Positions 22,884-34,223 of a stretch of 64,000 bases of DNA are shown here, one piece after another (positions within the stretch are counted from its first letter, which is position 1; every line of letters begins with the position of its first letter). The DNA is from Cladochytrium replicatum. Taxonomy: Eukaryota; Chytridiomycota; Chytridiomycetes; Cladochytriales; Cladochytriaceae. Position numbers and translations under genes: made by a program. The stretch spans positions 434,001-498,000 of the forward strand of contig JAHLKD010000012.1 of the NCBI GenBank assembly GCA_025526935.1, in the 5' to 3' direction. Under the pieces are notes generated by a model. The model did no database searches. It was not told the DNA's origin and was given only the letters and a program-made list of their open reading frames with translations.

Positions 22884-24915
22884 ATGGCAGAGGTAGCATC
22901 GGTAGAAGTACCAGGGTGGCACAGGCCGCTTGGGGTCGGACTCGCGCTGCTTTCCAGTGTCTTCGTGGGAACCAGCTTCATCTTCAAAAAGAAGGGTCTC
23001 GTCCAAATGCAAGCGTTGGGTCATAAGCCAGGGGAGGGACACGCTTATCTGACATCGGGAATGTGGTGGGCAGGAATGATTCTGAGTAAGTACCTTTCTG
23101 GATAGTGTCGTGGTTCTTATTGCCTGCTTCCATATCACAGTGTCCCTTGGTGAAATCCTCAATGTTGTTGCATACGCCTTTAGTCCTGCAATTCTAATAA
23201 CACCACTTGGGGCATTGAGCGTAGTAATAAGGCAAGAGATTTTTGTACGGCGATGCGAAGTTGGCTGATTGAAGTTTCTTCAGTGCTGTGCTGTCCTCAT
23301 TTTTCTTGGATGAACGGCTCAGCATTTCCGCCAAAATTGGATGCGCACAGTGCCTTCTGGGGTCAATAATTATCGTGCTCAATGCGAGCGGCGAGAATCC
23401 AGTCGACACTTTAGCAAACTTCTATTCCCAAGTATTTCACACCGGTACACTGATAAACATGAATTAAGTTCTCAGATTACTGACTTGATGTGTTTTGCAC
23501 ACAGCGTTCATTACCTACACTATCGTCGTTGGGGTTATTGTGCTTTTGCTGATCTACTGGGTTGCGCCTGTGTACGGGCACAGAACTCCAGCTATCTACA
23601 TCACAATCTGTTCACTCTTTGGATCATATTTAGTACTGAGCACCCAAGGTATGTGCAGATCTTTAATGTATATTCTCCTTTTTTCATTCACAATTTAACA
23701 GGGGTAGGAGCTGCGATTGTGCACAGTTTTGCTAACTGGGAAACAGACAATCAATTCAAGCAGTGGTCGCTTTATCCCCTCATCATCATGATCGCCATAA
23801 CGGTGTGCTTTCAGTTGCATTTCCTCAACAAAGCGCTCAACATCTTTTCGACCGCAGTCGTAACTCCAGTCTACTATGTGTTTTTCAGCACAGCGACGCT
23901 TATTTCAACCGCAGTTCTGTTCCGAGGATTCCCGGTGGACACGATGCTTGCAGGTGTTTACGTAGTGGTCGGTTTTCTGATCATTTGTGGCGGGGTTATA
24001 CTGCTTTTCCTCTACAGTGTAAGAGCAACGAAGCTGGACGATGCAAAGAAGCAATTAATTACGTTATCACCAACTACGGCTGTGAACGGCACAATCCCGG
24101 ACCTGCCACATGCTCATGATTTGGATGACGAAGATGATGTTGATCAGATCATCGACAGCGCATTTGCACGAAGAGGGCTGACAAGACCTTCAGGATCGTC
24201 TCCAAATGTGTTGGAGAGGGAAAACAGTCGGCCTCTGAAGTTCTTACCAGATCTGGAGAAGCTTGTCAACAGCAGTACAAACTTATGGCGAAACATTTCA
24301 AGCAAGATCGGGAACGGTTCACGGAATCGAAGCTTGCCTGAGATTGTCCCAATGACTGGAGTTGCCATTGAGGACACCAGTGGATCTGACTTAGCTTTAC
24401 ATTCCGAAATGACTGAGTTTATTCGAGGATCAGAACGAGGCGGGACTTCACCTCGTTTCGGAGGCAATCGTGCGTCCCGTGACACTCCGAAAGTCAACCG
24501 CATTTCTTCTGAGTTTGATCAACGTGGGAGTACTGCCTCTTACCAGATCGGAGATCCAGCTTCATCAACGCAGCATCTCTTTGGTGAAGAAGTGAAAGTG
24601 TATTCGTCTCCATCAAATCCGGCAGAGATGAGATCCCGGACCTCGAATAGTTTGGCCAATCGTCCCAGTGGGGATTTGGCAGATGGGCTCAGCACTCGGT
24701 CTGGACGGACGGGAGGAAGATCGGTCAGCGATAGACCACCACCACGCCCTACAGTTTCTCAGCAGCCTCAGTGGGTTGCTTTCGGCTCTGATTCTCATTA
24801 CCGTAGTCAGTCCGCTGGTGCCAGCAACGACATGGATGTTGCTGTCCCCATTCTTCCCCCACCGCCAAAAACGATGGGGAGTTCAGTGGTCATTAGAATT
24901 GGACCACAGGTGTAG
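22884..24915 (+). CDS. NIPA-family magnesium transporter-like membrane protein
   Basis: Integral membrane protein of the NIPA/DUF803 family, linked to Mg2+ transport in animals. ATG 22884; exon 1 ends at 23085 and joins in phase (ATT CTG A|TG) to MSLGEILNVVAYAFSPAILI and TPLGALSVVI, the family signature. Later exons give SAVLSSFFLDERLSISAKIG, GSIIIVLNASGE and further membrane helices (FITYTIVVGVIVLLLIYWV, GVGAAIVHSFAN, LNKALNIFSTAVVTPVYYVF). The last helix is VYVVVGFLIICGGVILLFLY. A long hydrophilic tail from about 24015 to 24915 (300 residues, Ser/Arg-rich) is not part of the family core and is probably a regulatory cytosolic region. About nine helices are expected. Confidence 0.87.
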
Positions 24916-25116
24916 ACGGGGTGTCTTTTTGATTTCATTTAAATAATCAGTATTGGTTGAATTGCACACCTAAACGTGGCATTCCTGCTTGGAGCATTGA
25001 ATAGATCTTTAGTAAACCAAGTTCAGGATCATTCAAGTTCGACCAGCTGGCTTTAAAGTGCTGGGTATTGCTTAAATGATGAACATTTCAGACATTTTAT
25101 TCCATTTGTATAAAAG

Positions 25117-26744
25117 CTAATCGCATATCCGCTTCCTCCGCATGGCCACCCCGCCGAAAATGGCAGGTTTCACAAACGGTGTAATTGGGTTGCATTTCCC
25201 CGTCCCACCATTCTCATAACTTGACCTTTCTATTGTTGACGCCGTGATGGGAGTTGGTGGCTCATAATGGTCGTGAGCAAATGTTTTCGGGGCGAATGAG
25301 AAAGAGCCCTGAACCAGGATGTGACCAGTTCGAAAAGCATTAGGTTCGTTCTCGCCCTTCCCTCTTTTGTTATTGGTCACTGGCTCCTCTCCAGATAGGG
25401 CTGTTTGCTCCAAATACCCTGATCGTGCTACTCGAAACGCAAAGTGATTGATAGAAGGTCCCAGGATCGAGTTGCTGGCTGGTTTTATCATTTGCCTGTG
25501 AATGTAGATCGGCATTGTGTCTGGGTCCACGGGGCTCGGAATTCTTCTGAGAATCGTCAACTGCGGAGACACGATGGAGTCTGTGGGCATTTCTAAATGA
25601 ACTGAGTCGTTTGAACCGGCAAATTCTCCAAGCGCAATCGCGCGATTTCGTTCCAATCGCTTGACACTGGCGATAAGCAGTCGTTCTTGGCGCTCCAGCG
25701 GGGTCTCATGGTTCTCGACCCAACGGGTCCAATCGTCAGAAAGTGCAACGACGAGCGAATGCCATTGTGTGTACTCCGCAACTGAAACGTGGAGCCGATA
25801 TTCCAGGGTGGAGAGCAAACAAAACTCGCCTCGTCTAAGCTCGCTGCCCGGAATCCCCATCATCAGTGTCCAGATGTTGCCGCATCCGCTGACTGGAGTG
25901 TCATATGGTTTCCCACTTGCTAGAGACGCGTGAAACGCAAAATCGTCGGCGTATTTCTGTGCAAGAACAAAAGACATTGCAAAGAGGAAGCTTGGATCTG
26001 GTGGGGATAAGCTTGCGCTGAGCTCATGTATTGCTTGGTAGATTGCTGGCTGTCTACGGTATGTTTCTATCACATTCCTCAAAACTTGGCCCCGTTTCTC
26101 ATGATATCGAAGCACGTACTTCAGTGCGAGCAGCAATAAGCTTAGAGGTGGGTTTAGTACGTCGATCATGCACTACGATGTTTGTGTGAGACCAAGTGAG
26201 ATCGTACTCCAATTGTACCAAAATGAAATACCTGTACGAACTGCCGAAAGTTCCTCAGGTCCAGTCTCTGCCTTCTAATCTGAGAGAGGTAAGGTAGCTC
26301 GTTGCGAATTTGGAACAGCACATTGGTGTCCACTGTAACTTCCTGGTTGAGTGGATGTGAGTGTTTTTCCATAAGCGGAGGAACGTCGATTCCGCCATAA
26401 ACTTCATCCAAACATTTCGTTTTGTAAGCCCAAGCAACGAAGGATGCCAAGTTTGATAACATCGGTTGTGGTAGCTGCGGGGATGGCGGAGCAGCTACGG
26501 GATTTCCAGTATTGGAGGATGGAGCAGGTCTGTGGACGAATGGAAATGTGCAATAACATGGGGTTCCTGAGCTTGACAAGTGGAGTTGGGCAGGCTCGTG
26601 TCGACTCTCTCGGACACCTGTCACTCTCGATGTTGCTGCCATACAGACTTCTCTTGTGGATCTACTATAGCACGCTCTACCTCCCATTGTAGAACGATTC
26701 GAACCATCATAGCCTCTTTCGTTTTGTGACAGAAGACACTCCAT
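25117..26744 (-). CDS. Cyclin-box protein (Pho85-cyclin-like)
   Basis: Two exons, 26232-26744 and 25117-26172, join in phase to 522 residues. The N-terminal 100 residues look disordered. A cyclin-like helical core follows: FVAWAYKTKCLDEVYGG, then across the junction NPPLSLLLLALKYVLRYH, then FLFAMSFVLAQKYADDFAFH, LRRGEFCLLSTLEYRLHVS and YTQWHSLVVAL. The pairing of LAQKYxDD with a later ExxxLxxLxYxLxV is typical of Pcl/Pho80-type and CNPPD1-type cyclins, in which a partner CDK is bound. The C-terminal 170 residues are Pro/Ser-rich and end basic (AMRRKRICD). Which CDK it binds cannot be told. Confidence 0.7.
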
Positions 26745-27128
26745 TCTTGGGTTGCAAGTATCTTTGGCGGACTGTTAATTGTTTAGGAGCGCTCTGTTTG
26801 CCAATAATCGACGATAAATACAGTTCGATGCTATTCAACAAATAGAACCTGTTCTAACAATTTGGCAAATGAACCTGTGAAACACATGATGGACAAAGTT
26901 ATATTTAAGTTCTCTGTTCAAGAAAATGACTGTCATAGAACAGCCAACCAATCAACATAGAAATTTCCAAAGAAGTTCCAACGCCAGCCAGCACACACCG
27001 TTAACTGTGATGCGAAGCGTTTATGCCAAGAATAAACTTCCCAACGCAAGTTCCCCAAAGTGTCCGAAGTTCTCCAATTTGGGAACGTCCAACAGAAAAA
27101 GGAAAAGTCTACCTCACCTCATGATCAC
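26745..27128. other. Gene-poor gap between two minus-strand genes
   Basis: 384 bp, AT-rich. It should include the cyclin promoter (right of 26744) and the 3' end of the DUF4203 gene. I see no coding sequence, repeat or RNA gene. Confidence 0.4.
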
Positions 27129-27970
27129 CTAAATCAATCTGGGAGCCGGAGCTGGTTTCGGCGGCGCAGGTTGGCGAATGTGCATCCAGGTCTGCGGCTG
27201 CACAGGTCCGCCGCCCCAGGGCCAAAACCACACGAACGGCTTTGCAGACGGAATGGCCCCAGCTGGTGTGGGACGGGTCTGCATCGCCCACCCCAAGACC
27301 AGAAACACCACAACGCTCGCCATCATTCCCCAGCTTGGCCCAGGGATCATTTCTATAGTCGGTGGTGTAGCGACACGGAACACCCGGTCCATGACCTCCA
27401 AAAATCCGGTGCGAGCGAACAAGTCCAACCCCAAAGTAATAGACATGGCCCCTATCGCGGCAGTGCAGATCACCACCATGAAGCATTCAAAGAAGAACAT
27501 GAAGCCTCCTGCAGCTAGAATTGCAACAATCACCAGAGTGATATGTGCCGGCCGCTCAGTGATCCCGCCCAACCCTGTAGCCATCACATAGTTCGCCGCA
27601 ACAAATCCACCGATTGCGCCTAACGTTAGACACCCGATAAGCACGAAGCGCCGGACGATCAAGCCTCCCAAAATCCCGAAGACGGTGAGGGGAATCAGGA
27701 GCACCCAGTCTGAGTGTGCACCTAATCCGCCTTCGAAACGATCACGTATAGCAAAGATGATGAGATATCCCGAAATTCCTGCGATTTGAAGTAGTTAATT
27801 TATGGCCGGGGACGAAATTGACCACTGTTACCAAAAGAATAAAAGCCTGCCATGAACATCGTTGGATCTAACCGCTTTTGACCGAAAAAGCACAGATAAA
27901 AGCCGTTCCCGACCAATATGAGTGCTCCAATGCTGCTTGCAACCGTAATCGTCCGATTTGCTGCAGACAT
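27129..27970 (-). CDS. TMEM198/DUF4203-like multi-spanning membrane protein
   Basis: Starts at ATG 27970 with a hydrophobic first segment (SIGALILVGNGFYLCFFG), an early intron near 27786-27838, then at least five further helices: WVLLIPLTVFGILGGLIV, FVLIGCLTLGAIGGFVAANY, ITLVIVAILAAGGFMFFFEC, FMVVICTAAIGAMSITLGLD and SWGMMASVVVFLVLGWAM. The glycine-rich helices and the GFYSF-type early loop fit the DUF4203/TMEM198 group. The C-terminus is Pro-rich. Function in fungi is not known. It begins only 9 bp after the stop codon of the next gene upstream on the same strand (27980). Confidence 0.75.
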
Positions 27971-27979
27971 GGTAGTACC

Positions 27980-28405
27980 TTAGTCTGCTAAAATCGTTTT
28001 CTTCCATTCCACAAGTTTACCTTGTCCCAGCGCCATCTCCCCATTTTGAGCATCGGATATATCATCCTGATCCCTGCCAACCTGCACTGACGGAGACGCA
28101 GCCGCTTGCGTTGGAAGACTGGAAGGCACGATCTCAAAAGTAATGGACCCACGGGAAACTTGGGCTGTTTGCGCTGGTATGATTGACCTGGCTCCTGTTT
28201 CACTCCCCGAGCAGCAGCCTTGCTGCCCAGAGTAGGGAGTAGTTGTCGGGTTCACGCCGATATCATATGTGGTAGTAGCAGTTTGGGAATCCCAGATGCT
28301 CCGTCTGTATCGTGATCCAGCAATAGGAACAAAATTGTATGGCACTGGGTTGGCGCTGCATCCCAGAACATAGAACAAGAAGAGACAACCACACAGCAAA
28401 TTCAT
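27980..28405 (-). CDS. Small predicted secreted protein
   Basis: Single-exon frame of 141 residues. I choose ATG 28405 because it opens a clear signal peptide (MNLLCGCLFLFYVLGCSA, cleavage likely after Ala). The frame is open further upstream to 28537, overlapping the MFS stop, but that start would bury the signal. The mature part is Ser/Thr-rich, with one CC pair, an RYRRS basic stretch that might be a processing site, and an acidic end. No family recognised. It is wedged between the MFS transporter (stop 28494) and the DUF4203 gene. Confidence 0.5.
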   Translation of the reverse strand: MNLLCGCLFLFYVLGCSANPVPYNFVPIAGSRYRRSIWDSQTATTTYDIGVNPTTTPYSGQQGCCSGSETGARSIIPAQTAQVSRGSITFEIVPSSLPTQAAASPSVQVGRDQDDISDAQNGEMALGQGKLVEWKKTILAD

Positions 28406-28493
28406 GAGAAATGAGAATAATGATTGTTGACACGCACGCGAGCTGTGCCACAATTGTGGTTGCAAATTTCCCTTTTTTGAATCGACACACAAG

Positions 28494-30518
28494 TTAAGCT
28501 TCAGAGGTGCTATTGACAGCTGATTGTGCATTCCCATCGCCCGCGGCCAGTGCCTCTTTTCTCTTCTTCTCCTCCTTCTTCAAATCCTTCGGCTCCATCC
28601 AGAAAGATGCCAGCAACGCAACCAAAGTGCAAATGCACGCAAATCCAAACGAATAGCGCAGAGCAATGCGGTAAGCGTCGATCACTAGCCCAACCGCTTC
28701 AGGCGGTAAGATTTGTCGGAAAGTGTCAGCATTCTTGCGTGCTTGTTCAATGATCTGAATAGAAGGGTTCATGAGGACTGAAATTTGATCGAAGAGGAAC
28801 ATAGCCACCGATACATACCCACTCCGCATTTGGACCAGTGACATGGGCTTCAAGTTCGCTTTTAAGAACGCCTTGGAGAACTGCTTGTGATGCAGACACG
28901 ATGAGCGAGGAACCTGTGGAGCGGAACAAGTAAGTCATCGCGGACGCAACCGCCATATCTAACAGAAAGAGACAATGAGTAAAGTGCGTATCACAATTTC
29001 TTGGTCAAGGAGTATTACACCTTTAGGATCAATGTGAGCAAGCATTGCAACAAGTCCGGTTGTCATGAAGGACACGAGTCCAGCACCCTCAAAGATTAAG
29101 GGAGCAATAAGTACCCATTCTGGTGCGACATAATTTGCTCGGGTCCAGCCAAACGTAATCCAGATATCTCCGGCAAGCATCATGAAGACAGATACCCATG
29201 TAAACCACAGATACTTCCCGGTACGAGCCATATACACTCCCGCTCCAAGTGACCCCACGCTTCCAGCAATAATGCGAGACACAAGATGCGCCCCTGCAGC
29301 TGTCGACGACAAATCTAGGATTGCGCGCATATAGAGGGGGACCAAGTAAATAACTGCAAGACCGGCACCGGTGGCGAAAAAGTAGCAAATGTACACAACC
29401 AGAGGTGTTCTGAGGAAGAGGATTCGGAGTGGCATAATGGGTTCAGAAGCTATCTTTGCTTCGACATAAACGAAGATGAGTACAAAGACCACTCCAACAA
29501 CAAGGGAAGATACAACGATCGGGTTGGACCACGGAAGTTCATTTCCGCCAAGCCTAACAAGTTTCTAAGATCAAATGAATGTGCGTAAACGAGGCACTTA
29601 CGAAGTACCCAGCATAATTGAGCCGATGCCAGTGACCAGGGCGAGCATTCCCAAATAATCGATTCGTTTGAGTTTTTGGCCCACAGTTTGATCTGACACT
29701 GTGGTCGACTTATTGATGACCAGAGAATCGTAGTTTTGAGCAAGCACGGCGACCGCAAAAACGGTCACAAGAGTCAGGGGGACATTGATCTGCATTTAAA
29801 CACAATAGATCAACACAATAACGCAACAGTAGAGAAGAAAACTCACATAAAACGCCCATCGCCAGCCAATGGTGTCTGCAAACAATCCGCCGAGAGGCGC
29901 ACCGACCATTCCTGCGATACCAAACGCAGCGTTACCAGCACCATGCCAGACACCCCGCTGTGCAAGAGGGACAAAGTCTGACATGATAATGGAAGACGTC
30001 GTAAGAATACCGCCACCTCCGATGCCGCTGAAGGCTCGCCAAAAGATGAGTTCATTAAGGGAGCTCGATGCTCCGCATCCAACACTTCCGATCAGAAACA
30101 CAATCAGAGCGAACAACATTGCTTCACGACGGCCTGTGATGACGAAGTGTGAACTAAATGTGTGCGCAGTTTGATGGTTGGACATACCAAAAATATCCGA
30201 CAGACGACCATAGAGAGGCTGGAATGCAGTTGTTGTGAGGAGATAGCTTGTAGCGATGAAACTGACTAAGTTGCTTTTGTTGAAATCTGTGCCGATTCTG
30301 GTGAGGATGGCAGCGATGATGGTTTGGTCCATGGCAGAGACAAAGACAGACAGCATCATAGACATCAAGATCAGCTGGACTTTGGGGGGAATAGAAGTGG
30401 GTTGTTGCTGCTGCGTAGTTTGGGTGTCCTGCTCTGCCGCAACGTCGACCTCTTCGGAGGCAGCATTGTAGGACTGCTGTCCGTTGGCAAGCAGGGGAGT
30501 TCTTTCTTCGGCAGGCAT
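28494..30518 (-). CDS. Major facilitator transporter, DHA2/14-TM type
   Basis: Drug:H+ antiporter or vacuolar basic amino-acid transporter class. ATG 30518 opens a hydrophilic Gln-rich tail (TQTTQQQQP). Helix 1 follows with SVFVSAMDQTIIAAILTRI, then SYLLTTTAFQPLYGRLSDIFG (motif A, GxLaDrxG type), FWRAFSGIGGGGILTTSS, GWRWAFYINVPLTL (DHA2 motif across an intron), and later LAVIYLVPLYMRAILDLSS. About 14 helices can be counted over six exons. It ends with a Lys/Glu-rich tail and a stop at 28494. The early AMDQTIIAAI signature is common to Vba/Azr-type transporters. Substrate unknown. Confidence 0.92.
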
Positions 30519-31150
30519 GTCAAGAGTGGGCGAGCGGGCAGTAGGGGCAACTGGAGTGGCGATAAAGTATCAGTCGGGGCGATTTCAAATTTTGATGATG
30601 CAATTATTGAATCAGCTAACTAACAGTCTGCAGCCCAAACCAGTGGCTTAGTGTTCTGGCCGGCTGGGTGATGGTTCAGTGGCTTTGTGATCGCGACGGT
30701 AACTTTCATGGATACCTAAACCGTGATCTTGCGATCTGTCTGTCTCCCGGCAATACTGTCGCTTTAGTTTTCGATCTGTGTGCCCGCTGATTGGATGCCT
30801 TGTACCCAGCAGCTGATCCGATGGTGTCCCTCCATTTGTTCCCGGGCTCAGCTCTTCCATCAAAATTTTACGGTGTTGACATCATATTTTATCACAGCCA
30901 ACCCAATCAATATCAGTCCCATCGGCGCCAAACAAAACATTCGGCCATTTGTTTGTTGTCCTCGGAGATTGTTTTGTTTTGCCCTCCTGCTGCCCTTTCG
31001 AATAAAGGTCGAATACACCCTGCTGCTTGACTGTTGTGATACTGTTGCGGCCGGAGACCTGGCATTTCTCCAGAGCACTTTTTTGCGTCATTGCCCCGCT
31101 GGCCGGATGGTCCACCTTTCTGCATGACACCATTATCCCCATCCGACGCC
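30519..31150. promoter_or_regulatory. Divergent intergenic region, MFS transporter / Reg1-like gene
   Basis: 632 bp between outward-facing starts. CCAAT elements are visible near 30901 (acccaatcaat) and as ATTGG near 30790 (gctgattggatg). Open frames of up to 115 codons occur but lack any motif or splice support. Probably two promoters and leaders. Confidence 0.4.
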
Positions 31151-34100
31151 ATGACCCCCTCCCCACCTATTCCCGAAGTATGCGTTGACTACTTCAGCTT
31201 CAACTTTGACGTCCTCGATCTTCACCAGTGCTGGAGAAACGCCACGAAGAACAGGGGCGCCATCAACAATAGCAGAAGGTTTGCATACCCGTTCTTCTGC
31301 ACTTTACACCGTTTGCTCATGCCAGTTCCTTGAGATTGGAGAATGCTTCCTGGCGGCGCTATTTTCAGATTCGGCTCGGACTTCCGACGGTTGATCCCGC
31401 ACGACTTAATTGGTAGCGTTCCCGCTCTAGCCTCTTTAGCGTTTTGTCTTACCGATTCACTTCGTCCCTAGGCAGAAAGATGAAGACGTGAACTGGCTGT
31501 ACGGACCATTTCGCACCTTCGAACCGCTATCGGATCTGGCCATGGCGGCGGCAGCGCAAGCAAAAGCGGCGTACGAGGATGAGTTGATTGCAACTGGACT
31601 CAAGCCAGCTTTGAAGAAGAACACTCGAGCGGAAGGCTTTCTGAGTCTTTTGCGAGATTTGTACCTCCAGTCGCGGGAAGGAGCGGATCCTCAGCTACGC
31701 GAATCCTTGATCGCGAAGCTATGCGGTCCTTCAACAGCTGCTATTTCGCCGTCTTCTTTCGGCGACTCAACGCCTTCGTTTTATCACAGTACCACCCGGA
31801 GAGCCAGCTTCGCTCTTCCTGACCACCCGCCTCGCACCAAGTCCACCCCTGACCTTGGTGCACTCAAACCCCACCAGCGGCTTCGGACATTATCGTTCTC
31901 AGCAGTCAGGGTCGACACCGCCACCACCCCGCTCAGCCCTTTCGATGCCCACACATTCACAGCAGGAAACCTTACACCTCCGCGCCGTTCGCTCCCATCG
32001 ATGGAGTCAAACTTGAGCTCTGGTTCGGACAAGCGCATCCGCTTTAACGAATCGGTGGAGAGGCGGGAGATCGTCGACGCCGACGAAGTCGTTCTGGCCT
32101 TGCAACGCGAACCACGGGCGCGATTCTTCGTGGAAAGCGGCTCCAATGACTCTGATCTGGACTTCCCTCATCAACCGGCCGGACACGGGGCATTCTCCAG
32201 CATGTACCGTGAAGCATCACAACCCCTGGCGGCCCCGACAGCTCGGAGTCAGGGACGCTCGGCCCAAGTCGTCATGGATGACTATATGTCCAGTAACGAA
32301 GCCGACGACGCGGATTTCGCTCGGGCGAAGGGGGTCATCGCCCAGTTCGTGTGCAACCACAGTTCCGCCGGCATCGAGGACGTCAAAAAACATATAATCG
32401 ATATGTTTGGCTACCGGTCGGACTTTCACCCTTCACTCCGCGGCAGCGACAAAGTTGTCGCCAAAATCTTTTCAAGACTTGGCCTCCCACCACCACCAAT
32501 CCACAACCGCAATCCCGTCTGGCGATCTCCTCCATCCGGCGGACGTCGCCACTCAACTGGCCAGCGACATAGTCAATCATCTCCTACTCTCAGACGCGAA
32601 CAGCAGACGCGGCCATCCCCACGGCGGTACGGCTCCACCTCCGACATCGGTCGTTCACCTCCCATCTCAACAGCTCTTCGGTCCTTGTCACCCGCGCCGC
32701 TGAAGTCCCCCAGCACTGAGCTCATCGCTCGATCCTCCTCATTCAGCAATCGCCGCAGCGCGATCCCACCAAGACTGAACACAAACGTTGGGCTCGTATA
32801 CGACGGTGCCCCAACTCCACCCGTCCAAATGATCAGGGACAACGTTGCCCGATCTCGATGCAAACCACCTCCCCACCGACGTCGCGTTCGTGCCCCGCAA
32901 ACCACGACAGACCCCAAAGCTCACTCGCCAAGCGTGTGCGTGTACCAGGATCCGTCGCTGAAGTATCCCCCTCCACTCCGAGAAAAAAAGAAGATTGGCT
33001 TGCTGACTTTCGCGGGACGACTCGGTGTCGCGGCCTTGATCCTCTCCGCGGAACTAATCACCCGCTACGCCAAGCACGGCTCATTCGAAGTACCACCAGA
33101 TCCATCCTCCACTCCCACGGATTCATACGTCGATGAAGAGGATGATACGGATGATGAGAGCGACTGGGATGAGCTTGACGGACCCGTCGGGAGGATGGTG
33201 CAGCGCGGTGTGTCGGATTTCGCAAAGGCTTTCAAGCTCGACGAGGCGTGGCGGACGTATGTGGAGCATCGACCCCCCAGAAGTCAGAGGACGCGCGAAG
33301 TGCAGAGTAATTCGCGACCGACTACGGCGAACGGGTACGACTTTTTTTACTGTCGCGATGCAGGGGATGAATATGGCACTTGGGACAACTACGCGGAGGG
33401 ACAAGACGAAAGGCCAGCGTACGGTCACGATGCAGAGGATGAGAATGACAATTGGGACGACTGCGCGGAGGGACAAGACGAAAGAGCAGCGTACGGTCGC
33501 AATTCAGCACACATTTTGGAGCACGTCGCTTCGATCCCGTTGCCACCGTCACCAACGGACTGCAATTCCACGCATTGTGACTCCACTCGGGCACTCGATA
33601 TACCAGCGCAAGATGACGAGATGACATCGGCGGAATCAAGTCCACACGACGAAGTGGCAGCCCCAAACTCTCAAGAGTCCAAGTGGACACCACCCTTACG
33701 TGAAGATGTGGAAATGCCATCCGAAACAACGCTCTCCATCTCCAATCACATCGTGCTACTCGACTCGGAGCCGATTCCGAATACGCGACCGGCAGTTGAA
33801 TGCTCTGTGAAGAGTGAGCATGAGATTCCGCCCGATCCGGCAGCGCTTGAGCCCACCATGTCTGAAGAGACGATGTGCATCGTGGACTCGGTAGACTGGT
33901 CGCAATCGTACTCGCCGCTTTCACCGACGTTCCCAAGACTCCCCGAATCGGACGCGTCGGCGTTGGCGGACGGCATTCCCGAGATACCGTATAGCCTCGG
34001 ACCGATCCTGGAATCCGTGACCGAAATCGCAGACACTGTTGTGGGTGCAGTGGATCGCGTGGTGGGGGTACAAAGAGTCGCTCCGTTGATCGAAGGTGTT

Positions 34101-34223
34101 GTGACTGGAATCGGAGGCGTGGTTGCATTACCGAGGAGAGTTACCCGTGCTGGAGGACGAATGGCGGGCGGGGTGCTTCGGTTTGTCGGGGGGATGGCGG
34201 GAAGGGTTATTTCAGCGATTTAG
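31151..34223 (+). CDS. Reg1-like PP1 regulatory protein with DUF1752 domain
   Basis: Three exons, 31151-31278, 31326-31412 and 31472-34223, join in phase to 988 residues. The first two are invisible as long frames. Together they rebuild the DUF1752 (areA GATA-like, PF08550) domain: CVDYFSFNFDVLDLHQCWRN, then SLRLENASWRRYF, then across the second intron DEDVNWLYGPFRT. Around residue 245 lies KRIRFNESVERREIVDADE, like the PP1-binding HIHFNDxVEQ motif of yeast Reg1/Reg2. The rest is Ser/Pro-rich and disordered. A 24-residue tandem duplication lies at 33353-33496, and a Gly-rich amphipathic stretch closes the protein. Yeast Reg1 targets PP1 (Glc7) to glucose-repression substrates. That role here is inference. 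Confidence 0.72.
33353..33496 (+). repeat. 24-residue in-frame tandem duplication (72 bp period)
   Basis: Two adjacent copies within the Reg1-like gene, reading DAGDEYGTWDNYAEGQDERP and then DAEDENDNWDDCAEGQDERA, each followed by AYG. The shared core gcggagggacaagacgaaag is identical at DNA level, so the duplication is fairly recent. Confidence 0.85.

Noticed and set aside
33322-34128. 268-codon minus-strand open frame
   Set aside because: Antisense of the Reg1-like coding exon; Arg/Pro/Ser-rich without any domain or splice support.
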